This document shows, in pieces, positions 34,528-43,047 of a DNA stretch of 64,000 nucleotides. Origin of the DNA: Aliarcobacter cryaerophilus ATCC 43158 (GTDB lineage Bacteria; Campylobacterota; Campylobacteria; Campylobacterales; Arcobacteraceae); the NCBI RefSeq assembly GCF_003660105.1, contig NZ_CP032823.1:1674001-1738000 (forward strand). Reading direction: 5' to 3'. Positions within the stretch are counted from its first letter, which is position 1. Each line of letters starts with the position of its first letter. Made by a program: the position numbers and the translations under genes. The notes under the pieces are model-generated. The model was not told the DNA's origin, did no database searches, and saw nothing but the letters and a program-made list of their open reading frames with translations.

Positions 34528-35826
34528 ATGAATAAACTATTAATAGCAACATCTATTGCTTTTGTATTATCTCAAAATATATTTGCAAAAGAAGCGCCTG
34601 TTGAAAACGAACAAACAAGATTTGAATCTTTATCAAAGCTTACAAAAGTTATTGGAACTGTTGAAAAGTATTATGTTGATGATATTAAACTTCAACAAAT
34701 TGTTGACAAAGCATTAAAAGGTTTAATGCAAGAATTAGATGCACATTCAAGCTATTTGGATAAAAAAGCAAGTAAAGAGATGAGTATTGCAACTTCTGGA
34801 GAATTTGGTGGATTAGGAATTACTGTTGGTATGAGAGATGGTGCTTTAACTGTTATATCTCCAATAGATGATACTCCTGCATTTAAAGCAGGTGTAAAAT
34901 CAGGAGATATAATCCTAAAAATAAACGATACTTCAACTATTGGAATAACTTTAGATGAAGCTGTAAATATGATGAGGGGTGAGCCTAAATCAGATATTAA
35001 ACTAACAATTGTAAGAAAAGGTGATAATAAACCTCTTGAAATTGCTATGAAAAGAGATATTATAAAAGTTCAATCTGTTTTTGCAAAAAAAATAGAGGGA
35101 GAAAATCTTTTATACCTTAGAATTTCAAGCTTTGATACAAAAGTTACAAATGATTTAGAAAAAGCTATCAAAGAGAATAAAGATGTAAAAGGAATAGTTC
35201 TTGATTTAAGAAATAACCCTGGTGGTCTTTTAAATCAAGCAATCGGTGTTGTTGATTTATTTGTAAAAAATGGAGTTATTGTTTCACAAAAAGGAAGAGA
35301 TGTTACTGATGAAGAAAAATTTGAAGCAAGCAAATTTGGAACAAAAACAGATTTACCTTTGGTTGTTCTTGTAAATGAAGGTTCTGCTTCAGCATCTGAA
35401 ATTGTAAGTGGTTCTTTACAAGATCACAAAAGAGCTATTTTAGTAGGTGAAAAAACTTTTGGAAAAGGTTCAGTTCAAGCTGTACTTCCAATAGACAATG
35501 AAAAAACTGAAAACATCAAATTAACTATTGCAAAATACTATTTACCAAGTGGAAGAACAATCCAAGCAGAAGGTGTAACGCCTGATATTATAGCGAGTGC
35601 TGGAAAAGTTGTTCAAAGTGAAGATAATGGTTTAAAAATAAAAGAAGCTGACCTTAAAAAACATCTTGAAGGTGAGCTAAACAAAGTTGATGATAAATTA
35701 AAAGCTGAAGAAAAAGCAGTAAAAGATGAGAGTAAAAAAATCATTTCAAAAGATGATTTACAAAATGATAATCAATTAAATACATCTTTAGCCGTTTTAA
35801 AAAGCTTAATTATAATGAATAAATAA
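34528..35826 (+). CDS. Carboxyl-terminal processing protease (S41, CtpA/Prc)
   Basis: 432 residues. Signal peptide to about residue 20 (NIFAKE). PDZ domain at about 92-175 (FGGLGITVGMRDG ... SGDIILKIND), then the S41 catalytic core with serine in EGSASASEIVSG and lysine in GEKTFGKGSVQ. The tail from about residue 385 is a charged Lys/Glu helix. Cuts periplasmic proteins from their C-termini and trims envelope enzymes. First gene of a plus-strand run; 13 nt before purC. Confidence 0.93.
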   Translation: MNKLLIATSIAFVLSQNIFAKEAPVENEQTRFESLSKLTKVIGTVEKYYVDDIKLQQIVDKALKGLMQELDAHSSYLDKKASKEMSIATSGEFGGLGITVGMRDGALTVISPIDDTPAFKAGVKSGDIILKINDTSTIGITLDEAVNMMRGEPKSDIKLTIVRKGDNKPLEIAMKRDIIKVQSVFAKKIEGENLLYLRISSFDTKVTNDLEKAIKENKDVKGIVLDLRNNPGGLLNQAIGVVDLFVKNGVIVSQKGRDVTDEEKFEASKFGTKTDLPLVVLVNEGSASASEIVSGSLQDHKRAILVGEKTFGKGSVQAVLPIDNEKTENIKLTIAKYYLPSGRTIQAEGVTPDIIASAGKVVQSEDNGLKIKEADLKKHLEGELNKVDDKLKAEEKAVKDESKKIISKDDLQNDNQLNTSLAVLKSLIIMNK

Positions 35827-35839
35827 TTTAGGAAATTTT

Positions 35840-36793
35840 ATGAATATTGAAAAAATAAAATCTTTAAATCTTTGGCCAGAGAATAAAAAAACAACTACAC
35901 AAAAAGGTTTTGATGAGTTAGAAAATATTGGCTACAATCTTTTTTATATAGGAAAAAATGCAGATTTATACAGCTGTCCAGGTGATGAAGCAAAAGTTTT
36001 ACTTGTAAGAAGTGATAGAACATCTGTTTTTGATATTCCTTTAAATTTTGAAATTAAAGGAAAAGGAATTATACAAACTGAGATATCAAACTTTGGAGCA
36101 AAATTTGCAGCAAATAGTGGTATAAAAACTGCAATTTTAGATGAAAAAATATCTAGTAACATATCTGTTGCTCCTAGATGTCAACTTATGAAATTATGTA
36201 AAGCTCTTGAAGCAACTATTGATGGTGAAATCGTACAGTTTGAATTAATTTTTAGAAACTACTTAACTGGCTCTTTATTTCAAGCTTTACAAGATGGAAA
36301 AGATCCATATGGATTAGATTTAGCTTCAAATTTAAAAGAGTGGCATAAATTTGAAACTCCACTTTTTACACCAACAACAAAAGGCTTAAAAGATGAGCCT
36401 CTAAACTCTAAAAAAGTAAGAGATACTTTCCCTGAAATTATCTCTAATTTAGAAAAACTTTTTAAAGATTTTACAACTTTTGCAGAAGATAGAGGAATAG
36501 TTGTAGTTGATACAAAGTTTGAAATTTTTGTAGATGAAGATGGGAAATGGGTTTTAGGAGATGAAGTTTTAACTCCTGAAAGTTCAAGATTTATAGCTTT
36601 AGAAGATTTTAAAAATAATAACTTCATCTCAATGGATAAACAAATTTTAAGAGATTTTGGTAAAAAAGAAAACTGGAAAGAACAATCAAAATCTTTAAAA
36701 TCTGGTGAAAAATTAGAAGTTAATGTTCCAAAAGAGATAGAAGATAAAATATTAAGCGGATATAAAACAATTTTAGAAAGACTAAGCAAATAA
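35840..36793 (+). CDS. purC: SAICAR synthase (long form)
   Basis: 317 residues. Joins aspartate to the CAIR intermediate in purine synthesis. Motifs: LLVRSDRTSVFD near residue 52, RNYLTGSL, FETPLFTPTTKG, VVVDTKFE and LGDEVLTPESSRF. At 317 residues it is closer to the longer (yeast Ade1-sized) form than to the roughly 237-residue E. coli enzyme. Upstream of purS with a 41-nt gap holding a TATAAT box at 36803-36808, so purS-purQ may also have their own promoter. Confidence 0.93.
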   Translation: MNIEKIKSLNLWPENKKTTTQKGFDELENIGYNLFYIGKNADLYSCPGDEAKVLLVRSDRTSVFDIPLNFEIKGKGIIQTEISNFGAKFAANSGIKTAILDEKISSNISVAPRCQLMKLCKALEATIDGEIVQFELIFRNYLTGSLFQALQDGKDPYGLDLASNLKEWHKFETPLFTPTTKGLKDEPLNSKKVRDTFPEIISNLEKLFKDFTTFAEDRGIVVVDTKFEIFVDEDGKWVLGDEVLTPESSRFIALEDFKNNNFISMDKQILRDFGKKENWKEQSKSLKSGEKLEVNVPKEIEDKILSGYKTILERLSK

Positions 36794-36802
36794 ATCTTTA
36801 GA

Positions 36803-36808
36803 TATAAT
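36803..36808 (+). promoter_or_regulatory. Possible internal promoter before purS
   Basis: GATATAAT box 27 nt before the purS start, in the gap after purC. Confidence 0.4.
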
Positions 36809-36834
36809 TTGCAAAAAAATTTAGAGGAAAAATG

Positions 36835-37080
36835 ATGAAAGCAATAGTAAATGTAGGTTTAAAAAAAGGTGTTTTAGATGATCAAGGTAAAGCAATAAAC
36901 CATGCTTTAGGAACTTTGGGATTTAAAGATTTAATATCAGATGTAAGAGTTGGAAAACAAATTATTATAGAATTAAACTCAAATGATAAAGAAAAAGCAA
37001 AAGAAGAAGTTGTAAAAATGTGTGAAAAACTTCTTGCTAATACTGTAATTGAAGATTATAGTATAGATATAGTTGGTTAA
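36835..37080 (+). CDS. purS: FGAM synthetase subunit PurS
   Basis: 81 residues. Small bridging subunit of the three-part PurL-PurQ-PurS complex that converts FGAR to FGAM. Sequence KAIVNVGLKKGVLDDQGKAI and the C-terminal EDYSIDIVG are typical. ATG 36835 lies 7 nt after AGAGG and is preferred over the ATG one codon upstream. 2 nt before purQ. The large subunit purL is not in the window. Confidence 0.93.
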   Translation: MKAIVNVGLKKGVLDDQGKAINHALGTLGFKDLISDVRVGKQIIIELNSNDKEKAKEEVVKMCEKLLANTVIEDYSIDIVG

Positions 37081-37082
37081 TT

Positions 37083-37754
37083 ATGAAAGTAGCAGTTCTA
37101 CAATTTCCAGGAACAAACTGTGAATTTGATGCAAAATATGCTTTTAGTAAACTTGGTTGTGAAGTTGAAGTTATTTGGCACAAAGAAGGTAAACTTCCAG
37201 AAAATACAGATTTAGTTGTTGTACCAGGTGGTTTCTCTTATGGTGACTATTTAAGAAGTGGTGCAATTGCTAGATTTGCAAATATTATGGAAGATGTTAA
37301 AAAATTTGCCACAAATGGTGGAAAAGTTTTAGGAATTTGTAATGGTTTTCAAATTCTTTTAGAAGCTGGACTTCTTCCAGGTGCAATGAAAAGAAATGAT
37401 ACTTTACACTTTATTTCAAAATATCATACTCTTAAAGTTATTGATAATAACAATGATTTTTTAAGACTTTTAAATGTTGGAGATGTTGTAAATATTCCAG
37501 TTGCTCATCATGACGGTAACTATTTTATTGATGAAGTTGGATTAAAAGAGCTTGAAAAAAACAATCAAATACTTCTAAAATATTGCACAAAAGATGGTGA
37601 AGAAACGAATATGAATGGTAGTGTTTCAAATATTGCTGGAATTTGTAATAAAGAGAGAAATGTATTTGGTCTAATGCCTCATCCAGAAAGAGCTATTGAA
37701 GAGATTTTAGGTTCAACTGATGGTGTAAATATGCTAAAAGGTTTATTAAAATAG
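37083..37754 (+). CDS. purQ: FGAM synthetase glutaminase subunit PurQ
   Basis: 223 residues. Class I glutaminase that supplies ammonia to PurL. Nucleophile cysteine in LGICNGFQILLEAGLLPGA (about residue 87); catalytic His-Glu in MPHPERA at the C-terminus; PGGFSYGDYLR is the oxyanion region. Closed by a hairpin that spans its stop codon. Confidence 0.95.
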   Translation: MKVAVLQFPGTNCEFDAKYAFSKLGCEVEVIWHKEGKLPENTDLVVVPGGFSYGDYLRSGAIARFANIMEDVKKFATNGGKVLGICNGFQILLEAGLLPGAMKRNDTLHFISKYHTLKVIDNNNDFLRLLNVGDVVNIPVAHHDGNYFIDEVGLKELEKNNQILLKYCTKDGEETNMNGSVSNIAGICNKERNVFGLMPHPERAIEEILGSTDGVNMLKGLLK

Positions 37755-37773
37755 AAGAGTTCTTCTATTTTAA
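37746..37773 (+). terminator. Terminator of the purC-purS-purQ unit
   Basis: TTAAAATAGAAG (37746-37757) and CTTCTATTTTAA (37762-37773) form a perfect 12-bp stem with a 4-nt loop around the purQ stop. The T content of the second arm helps; no separate T run follows. Confidence 0.65.
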
Positions 37774-37788
37774 TATAGCTAATAATTT

Positions 37789-38859
37789 ATGAAAAAAGTA
37801 TCTATACTCTTTTTAATTTTTGCAACTTTTTGCTCAATAAACTTGTTTGCATCAAAAAACTTATATTTATCATATACAAAAACCCCAACAAATATATACA
37901 AAAATCAAAAATTTGAGATAAAAATTGAAGCTATGATTACTACTTCAAATTTTACAAATATAAGTACAAAATTTTTAAACTCTTCAAATATTGAAGTTTT
38001 AAATCCAAACTCTTCTTGGAAAAAAATATCAAATGAGAAATATGAAAATAGCTACTACCTCAAAGTAAAAAATACAAATTTTTCACTACCTCTTTTTGAG
38101 ATTAATCTTTTTAATTCAAATGAACTAATAGATCAAAGTACACTAGAACCTTTACAGCTAAAAATCTCAAATATTGGAAAAGTTGATGATAGATATTCCA
38201 ATATCGTAGCTGAAAATATTATATTAAAAGCATATAAAACAAAGCAATATAATAATGACAATGCACTTACAATAATTGATTTAGATGCAATAAACTCAAA
38301 TTTGAGTGATTTTTCTTTAAAAAATATAGAAGAACAAGGAGTTTCAAGTATAAAAGAGTGGGAGAATATTGAAAATTTAGTTTACTATTTTGTGACTCCA
38401 ATTTTTCAGAAAAATCTAATATTTACATATTTTAACACTACGACAAATAGTTTCAAAGAGGTAAAAGTACCACTTATTTTACAAAATGAGTTAGTAAGCA
38501 CACAAACTGATTTAAATCCAAATGATTCAACTTTTGAAAAATATAAAAAAATAGCTGCTATTGTTGTTTTTGTAATTTTTCTTTTGATTTATATTTGGAA
38601 AAGATGGAAAATTGTTCTATTTTTAACTTTTATATCTTTAATTATTGCTATTTTATATAATTTACCAAATCAAAAAGGTGTAATAAAAACAGACTCATAT
38701 ATATATATTTTACCAACAAAAAACTCAACGGTATTCTTTAAAACACAAAAAGATGAAAGAGTTGAAGCTTTAGAAAAAAGAGAAAACTTTGTAAAAGTTT
38801 TAGGAGTTGATAGTGATTTTATTGGTTGGGTAAAGGAGGAGAGTTTTGAAAAAAATTAG
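37789..38859 (+). CDS. Membrane protein with C-terminal SH3-like domain, function unknown
   Basis: 356 residues. Signal peptide (about 1-22), a periplasmic beta-rich domain of about 220 residues similar in style to BatD-type proteins, two adjacent membrane helices (about 255-272 and 278-295) and a C-terminal domain of about 55 residues (SYIYILPTKNSTVFF ... GWVKEESF) that reads as a bacterial SH3. The C-terminal domain should be periplasmic if both helices cross. It ends 14 nt inside plsC. Not recognised further. Confidence 0.7.
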   Translation: MKKVSILFLIFATFCSINLFASKNLYLSYTKTPTNIYKNQKFEIKIEAMITTSNFTNISTKFLNSSNIEVLNPNSSWKKISNEKYENSYYLKVKNTNFSLPLFEINLFNSNELIDQSTLEPLQLKISNIGKVDDRYSNIVAENIILKAYKTKQYNNDNALTIIDLDAINSNLSDFSLKNIEEQGVSSIKEWENIENLVYYFVTPIFQKNLIFTYFNTTTNSFKEVKVPLILQNELVSTQTDLNPNDSTFEKYKKIAAIVVFVIFLLIYIWKRWKIVLFLTFISLIIAILYNLPNQKGVIKTDSYIYILPTKNSTVFFKTQKDERVEALEKRENFVKVLGVDSDFIGWVKEESFEKN

Positions 38860-39532
38860 AGGATTAATAGTTTTCATACAGTTTTCCATAAGTGTTGCAA
38901 TTGTTGTATTTTTTATGTATTTATTTAAAAATCATACACATAAAGTCATAAAAATATGGATGAAAATCCAGATGTTTTTTCTTGGAATAAAGCTTGAACT
39001 TGAAGGAAGATTAGATGAAAACTGTGATTTAATTTTAATAAATCATCAATCTATGCTTGATATTATAGTAATGGAGCATCTACATAATAGAAATATAGCT
39101 TGGGTTGCAAAAAAAGAGATAACAGACCTATTCTTTTTTGGACACATTATAAAAGCACCAAAAATGATAAGTATTGATAGAGAGAATAAAGCTGGACTTA
39201 TTCATCTTTTAAGTGAATCAAAAGATAGATTATCAAAAGGTCGTCCAATTGCAATGTTTCCTGAAGGTACAAGAAGTGATGGAACTTACATTGGTGATTT
39301 TAAAGCTGGTGCAAAAATGGTTGGAAATAAATTTAACTTAAAAGTTCAACCAGTTGTTATGTTTAATACTAGAAATATAGTGAATTCTCAAAAAATGGAA
39401 GCAGCACCTGGAGTTGTTAAAGTTATATATTTAGATCCTGTTATTGCAAGCAAAGATACATCTTGGTATGAAGATTGCGAGAAAAACATGAAAGAAGTTT
39501 TTCAAAAAGAGTACAAAAACTATGTCTCTTAA
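38846..39532 (+). CDS. plsC: 1-acyl-sn-glycerol-3-phosphate acyltransferase
   Basis: 228 residues. Adds the second acyl chain to make phosphatidic acid. One N-terminal helix (about 8-25), block I INHQSMLDIIV (about 69-79), block III FPEGTRSDG and later QPVVMF. Start is TTG at 38846, behind AAAGGAGGAGA. Overlaps the previous gene by 14 nt and crcB by 11 nt. Confidence 0.93.
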   Translation: MKKIRGLIVFIQFSISVAIVVFFMYLFKNHTHKVIKIWMKIQMFFLGIKLELEGRLDENCDLILINHQSMLDIIVMEHLHNRNIAWVAKKEITDLFFFGHIIKAPKMISIDRENKAGLIHLLSESKDRLSKGRPIAMFPEGTRSDGTYIGDFKAGAKMVGNKFNLKVQPVVMFNTRNIVNSQKMEAAPGVVKVIYLDPVIASKDTSWYEDCEKNMKEVFQKEYKNYVS

Positions 39533-39908
39533 TTGGCAAATAACTCTTGCTGTTGGATTTGGTGGAGCATTTGGTTCTATTTTAAGATTTTATGCTGTAG
39601 ATTATGTGCATAAAATGGAGTTAGGAAATTTTCCTTATGGAATACTTCTTGTAAATATTTTTGGCTCTTTTATAATAGGTATTTTATATGCCTATTTCTC
39701 TACACATGATGTTTCAACTATAATTAAAGCATTTTTAATAGCTGGATTTTTAGGTGGTCTTACAACATTTTCTACATTTGCATTAGATAGTTATTTACTT
39801 TTTAATAGCTCACTAAATTTTGCTATATTAAATGTTTTGTCAAATATTATTGGGTCAATATTTTTTGTATTAATTGGCTTTAGACTAGCTATGTTTTTAA
39901 TAAAGTGA
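39522..39908 (+). CDS. crcB: Fluoride channel CrcB/Fluc
   Basis: 128 residues, four membrane helices. Exports fluoride as a dual-topology dimer. Motifs GGAFGSILRF, FPYGILLVNIFGSFIIG with the pore asparagine, and GGLTTFSTFALD with the sodium-site region. Normal length. No fluoride riboswitch is evident upstream, where the gene overlaps plsC by 11 nt. Confidence 0.94.
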   Translation: MSLNWQITLAVGFGGAFGSILRFYAVDYVHKMELGNFPYGILLVNIFGSFIIGILYAYFSTHDVSTIIKAFLIAGFLGGLTTFSTFALDSYLLFNSSLNFAILNVLSNIIGSIFFVLIGFRLAMFLIK

Positions 39909-39973
39909 TTATAGTTAAAAATCTTTAAGCTTTTTTGGTTATAATATTTTTTATATCAAAAAAAGGAATAGCT

Positions 39974-40204
39974 ATGCATATGCCAAGTGGTATGCAATTA
40001 TTAGTAATTGTTTTAATCGTGTTAATTTTATTTGGTGGGAAAAAAATCCCAGAACTTGCAAAAGGTTTAGGAAGTGGTATTAAAAACTTCAAAAAAGCTG
40101 TAAAAGAAGATGATGAAGAAGTAGCAACTGCTTCAAAAATAGAAGAGAACGAGAAGAAAACAGATACAAAATCAACTTCTTCAACAGAAACAAAACAATC
40201 TTAA
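39974..40204 (+). CDS. tatA: Twin-arginine translocase TatA/E, copy 1
   Basis: 76 residues. [20 protein letters not shown] is the short membrane helix, followed by [19 protein letters not shown], the amphipathic helix of TatA/E, and an acidic/basic tail. Forms the pore-like oligomer that exports folded proteins. The ATG at 39974 is used because AAGGA lies 7 nt before it; a frame extending to 39935 has no site. Followed 17 nt later by a near-identical paralogue; no tatB or tatC here. Confidence 0.92.
   Translation: MHMPSGMQLLVIVLIVLILFGGKKIPELAKGLGSGIKNFKKAVKEDDEEVATASKIEENEKKTDTKSTSSTETKQS
40025..40099 (+). repeat. 75-nt tandem block, copy A (in tatA copy 1)
   Basis: Matches 40273-40347 at 74 of 75 positions (A at 40083 versus G at 40331), a 248-nt offset. 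Covers the end of the membrane helix and the amphipathic helix. Confidence 0.9.
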
Positions 40205-40221
40205 TTTTATAAAGGATTTTT

Positions 40222-40446
40222 ATGAGTATGCCAAGCGGAATGGAACTAGTAATTATAGTTATAATTATATTGATTTTATTTGGTGGGAAAAAAATCCCAG
40301 AACTTGCAAAAGGTTTAGGAAGTGGTATTAGAAACTTCAAAAAAGCTATCAAAGAAGATGATAATGAAGAAGTAGCAAATAAACCAACGGAAACAGATAA
40401 AAAAGCTGAAATACCAACACAAAAAGAAGAGACAAAAAATTCATAA
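40222..40446 (+). CDS. tatA: Twin-arginine translocase TatA/E, copy 2
   Basis: 74 residues, [20 protein letters not shown] then [19 protein letters not shown]. Same architecture as copy 1, with a differing helix and a different tail ([21 protein letters not shown] in part). Good ribosome site AAAGGA at 40211-40216. The helix-to-amphipathic segment is nearly identical in DNA to copy 1, while the rest has diverged. It may be a TatE-like paralogue or a functional duplicate. 35 nt before argS. Confidence 0.9.
   Translation: MSMPSGMELVIIVIIILILFGGKKIPELAKGLGSGIRNFKKAIKEDDNEEVANKPTETDKKAEIPTQKEETKNS
40273..40347 (+). repeat. 75-nt tandem block, copy B (in tatA copy 2)
   Basis: Second copy of the block at 40025-40099; 74/75 identical. 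Confidence 0.9.
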
Positions 40447-40481
40447 CATATGAATTTTATAATAAATAATAAGAGAAGAAC

Positions 40482-42071
40482 TTGCAAAATATAGTTAAAG
40501 AATTTATAGAGAAAAAATTAGAAAAAAGTATTGTTTTAGAAAAACCAAAAGATAGTTCACTTGGTCATTTTGCAACTCCTGTTGCTTTTTCTTTGGCAAA
40601 AGAGCTAAAAAAATCTCCTATGATTTTAGCAGATGAATTGGTTTTAAAACTTCATAATATTGAATTATTTGAAAAAATTGAAGCCGTAAAAGGTTTTATA
40701 AACTTTACTTTATCAAAAAGTTTTATAGAAAAGCTTGCAAATGAAGCATTATCAAAAAAAGATGCTTTTGCAAAAGGTGACAAAAAAGATGAAAAAATAC
40801 TTTTAGAGTATGTGAGTGCAAATCCAACAGGTCCCCTTCATATTGGGCATGCAAGAGGTGCTGTTTTTGGAGATACTTTATATAAAGTTGGAAAATATTT
40901 AGGATATGATATTACAACTGAGTATTATATAAATGATGCTGGTGCTCAAATGCAGCTTTTAGGAATAAGTGTTAGTTTAGCTGCTAGAGATTTTATATTT
41001 AAAGAAAAAGTAAAATATCCAGAAAGTTACTATAGAGGTGAATATCTAGTAGAAATTGCTGAACAAATTATAGAAAAATACGGAAAAGATATTATCTATG
41101 ATGAGAGCAGATTTGAAGAGATGGCAATTTTTGCAAAAGATATAGTAATGCAAATAATCATAAAAGATTTAGCTGATTTAGGAATAAATTTCCAAAATTT
41201 TGTATCTGAAAAATCACTTTATAGCTCTTGGGTTAGCACAAAAAATGTTTTAGAAAAAAATGGTTCACTTTACACAAAAGATGAAAAAGTTTATCTAAAC
41301 TCAACTAAATTTGGTGATGATAGCGATAGAGTTGTTGTAAGAGAAAATGGAATTCCAACATATTTAGCTGGTGATATAATCTATCATAAAAATAAATTTG
41401 ACAGAGAGTTTGATAAATATATAAATATTTGGGGAGCTGACCATCACGGATACATCACAAGAGTAAAAGCTGCTATTGAGTTTTTAGGAAATGACTCTTC
41501 TAAGCTAGAAGTAATTTTATCTCAAATGGTTCAACTACTTAAAGGTGGGCAACCTTATAAAATGAGTAAACGTGCTGGAAATGTGATTTTAATGTCTGAT
41601 ATAACAGCTGAAATTGGAAGTGATGCTTTAAGATTTATATTCTTAACTAAAAAGAGTGATACTCACTTAGAGTTTGATATTGATATGTTGAAAAATCAAG
41701 ACTCTTCAAATCCAATTTTTTATATAAACTATGCACATGCTAGAATAAATCAAGTTTTTGTAAAATCATCTTTAAATATTGAAGATGTTGAAAATGAGAG
41801 TTTTGAAGCTTTAAATAGTGAGGCTTTAAATTTAGTTTATGAATCACTTCTTCTAAAATCTGTTTTAGAAGATGCTTTCTCAAAAAGAGACATGCAAAAA
41901 ATAACAGAATACTTATACAATTTAGCTTCTAGTGTACATAAGTTTTATAATGAACATAAAATTATTGGAAGCAATGAAGAAAGAAGTTACTTAAAAGTTT
42001 TAAGTATGGCAAAATTAAGTCTAAAAACAGGGCTCAAACTTCTTGGAATTGAAGCAAAAGAGATTATGTAA
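40482..42071 (+). CDS. argS: Arginyl-tRNA synthetase
   Basis: 529 residues, class I synthetase. Signature SANPTGPLHIGHARGAVFGD holds the HIGH motif (about residue 120), and KMSKRAGN is the KMSKS-type loop. The ASVHKFYNEHKI-like end (SSVHKFYNEHKIIG) belongs to the anticodon-binding domain. Start is TTG at 40482, with AGAGAAGAA before it. Ends in a terminator overlapping its stop codon. Confidence 0.95.
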   Translation: MQNIVKEFIEKKLEKSIVLEKPKDSSLGHFATPVAFSLAKELKKSPMILADELVLKLHNIELFEKIEAVKGFINFTLSKSFIEKLANEALSKKDAFAKGDKKDEKILLEYVSANPTGPLHIGHARGAVFGDTLYKVGKYLGYDITTEYYINDAGAQMQLLGISVSLAARDFIFKEKVKYPESYYRGEYLVEIAEQIIEKYGKDIIYDESRFEEMAIFAKDIVMQIIIKDLADLGINFQNFVSEKSLYSSWVSTKNVLEKNGSLYTKDEKVYLNSTKFGDDSDRVVVRENGIPTYLAGDIIYHKNKFDREFDKYINIWGADHHGYITRVKAAIEFLGNDSSKLEVILSQMVQLLKGGQPYKMSKRAGNVILMSDITAEIGSDALRFIFLTKKSDTHLEFDIDMLKNQDSSNPIFYINYAHARINQVFVKSSLNIEDVENESFEALNSEALNLVYESLLLKSVLEDAFSKRDMQKITEYLYNLASSVHKFYNEHKIIGSNEERSYLKVLSMAKLSLKTGLKLLGIEAKEIM

Positions 42072-42087
42072 TCTCTTTTGTTTTTAT
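42055..42087 (+). terminator. Rho-independent terminator of argS
   Basis: CAAAAGAGATT (42055-42065) pairs with AATCTCTTTTG (42070-42080), 11 bp with a 4-nt loop that contains the argS stop, then TTTTTAT. Confidence 0.85.
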
Positions 42088-42091
42088 TATG

Positions 42092-42418
42092 TTACTCTTT
42101 TGGTCTTTGAAAACTCTCTAAAAAATCTTCAAGATTATATTTTTCTCTATATTTTTCGCTCATTAAATGAATAAAAACATCTCCTAAGTCAATAACAGTC
42201 CAGTTATCATCTTCATCAACTCTTAAAAACTCTTCACCACTTGGTTTTAATTCAGTTTTTAAATGGTCTAAAAGTGCAAAACCATGTTTTGGATTTAAAG
42301 TTGTAGCAATCACAACATAATCCACTAAATAATCTTTTGATGTTAAATCAAAAATCTCAATATCAGAGGCTTTTTTATCATCTAAAATATCTCTAATTTT
42401 ATTTATTCTACTATTCAA
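42092..42418 (-). CDS. rsfS: Ribosome silencing factor RsfS
   Basis: 108 residues. Binds the large subunit protein L14 and prevents subunit joining in starvation. DILDDKKASDIEIFDL, VIATTLNPKHGFALLDHL and the C-terminal DLGDVFIHLM are family features. The TTG at 42418 is chosen: it overlaps the nadD stop (TTGA) and has AAAGGA 5-6 nt before it; an ATG at 42454 would add 12 residues inside nadD. Pairing with nadD is common in bacteria. Confidence 0.92.
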   Translation of the reverse strand: MNSRINKIRDILDDKKASDIEIFDLTSKDYLVDYVVIATTLNPKHGFALLDHLKTELKPSGEEFLRVDEDDNWTVIDLGDVFIHLMSEKYREKYNLEDFLESFQRPKE

Positions 42419-42957
42419 ATTTTTCCTTTTTTTAAATTTATTAAATCTTGCCAAATCTCTTGTGGCACAAAGTTTAAATCTAGATCTTCTTTTAGCTTTG
42501 TAGAGCTAATATCTATACTTATATCAAGAGTTTTAAACTCATTTGAGACCAAATCATAACCATCTCTTTTTGCAACAACAAACTCTAAATTCTCTTTTAA
42601 CTCATCTATGTTGTGCCATCTATTAAGAGATTTAAGGTTATCTTGTCCTATTATAAAGTAGATTTTACTAGGATTTATCGAAGCTTTAATATATCTTATT
42701 GTTTCATAAGTGTAGCTTAGTTTTTTTTGATTTATCTCAAAATCACAAATCTCAACTCTTTTTTCATCTTTAAAAACTTTTTGCAAGAGTTTAAATCTCT
42801 CTTTTGGTTCAAATAAAAAATCTTTTTTAAAAGGGTTAAGATATGTGGGAACGATGATTAACTTATCAATATCTAGTTCTCTTAAAGCTGTTTCCACAAT
42901 CTTTTTATGAGCAATATGAATTGGGTCAAAACTACCACCAAAAATCGCAATTTTCAA
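42415..42957 (-). CDS. nadD: Nicotinate-nucleotide adenylyltransferase
   Basis: 180 residues. Adenylates nicotinate mononucleotide in NAD synthesis. The nucleotide motif GGSFDPIHIAHKKI starts at residue 8 and ISSTKLKED is the second signature. Divergent from gap over a 90-nt region, overlapping rsfS by 4 nt. Short but within the family range. Confidence 0.93.
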   Translation of the reverse strand: MKIAIFGGSFDPIHIAHKKIVETALRELDIDKLIIVPTYLNPFKKDFLFEPKERFKLLQKVFKDEKRVEICDFEINQKKLSYTYETIRYIKASINPSKIYFIIGQDNLKSLNRWHNIDELKENLEFVVAKRDGYDLVSNEFKTLDISIDISSTKLKEDLDLNFVPQEIWQDLINLKKGKI

Positions 42958-43008
42958 AAAAAACTTACCTTTGTTTTATGATTAAATTATATTATAGCAA
43001 TTTTTAGA

Positions 43009-43014
43009 TAAAAT
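43009..43014 (+). promoter_or_regulatory. Likely -10 box of the gap-pgk-tpiA-fabI operon
   Basis: TAAAAT in TTTTTAGATAAAAT, 34 nt before the gap ATG; similar GATAAAAT box precedes alaS. Confidence 0.45.
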
Positions 43015-43047
43015 ATTTGCCATTTAGAATTTTAATAAAGGGATTAG

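Noticed and set aside
36280-36789. Minus-strand 169-codon frame opposite purC
   Set aside because: Shadow of purC; no ribosome site or recognisable domain.
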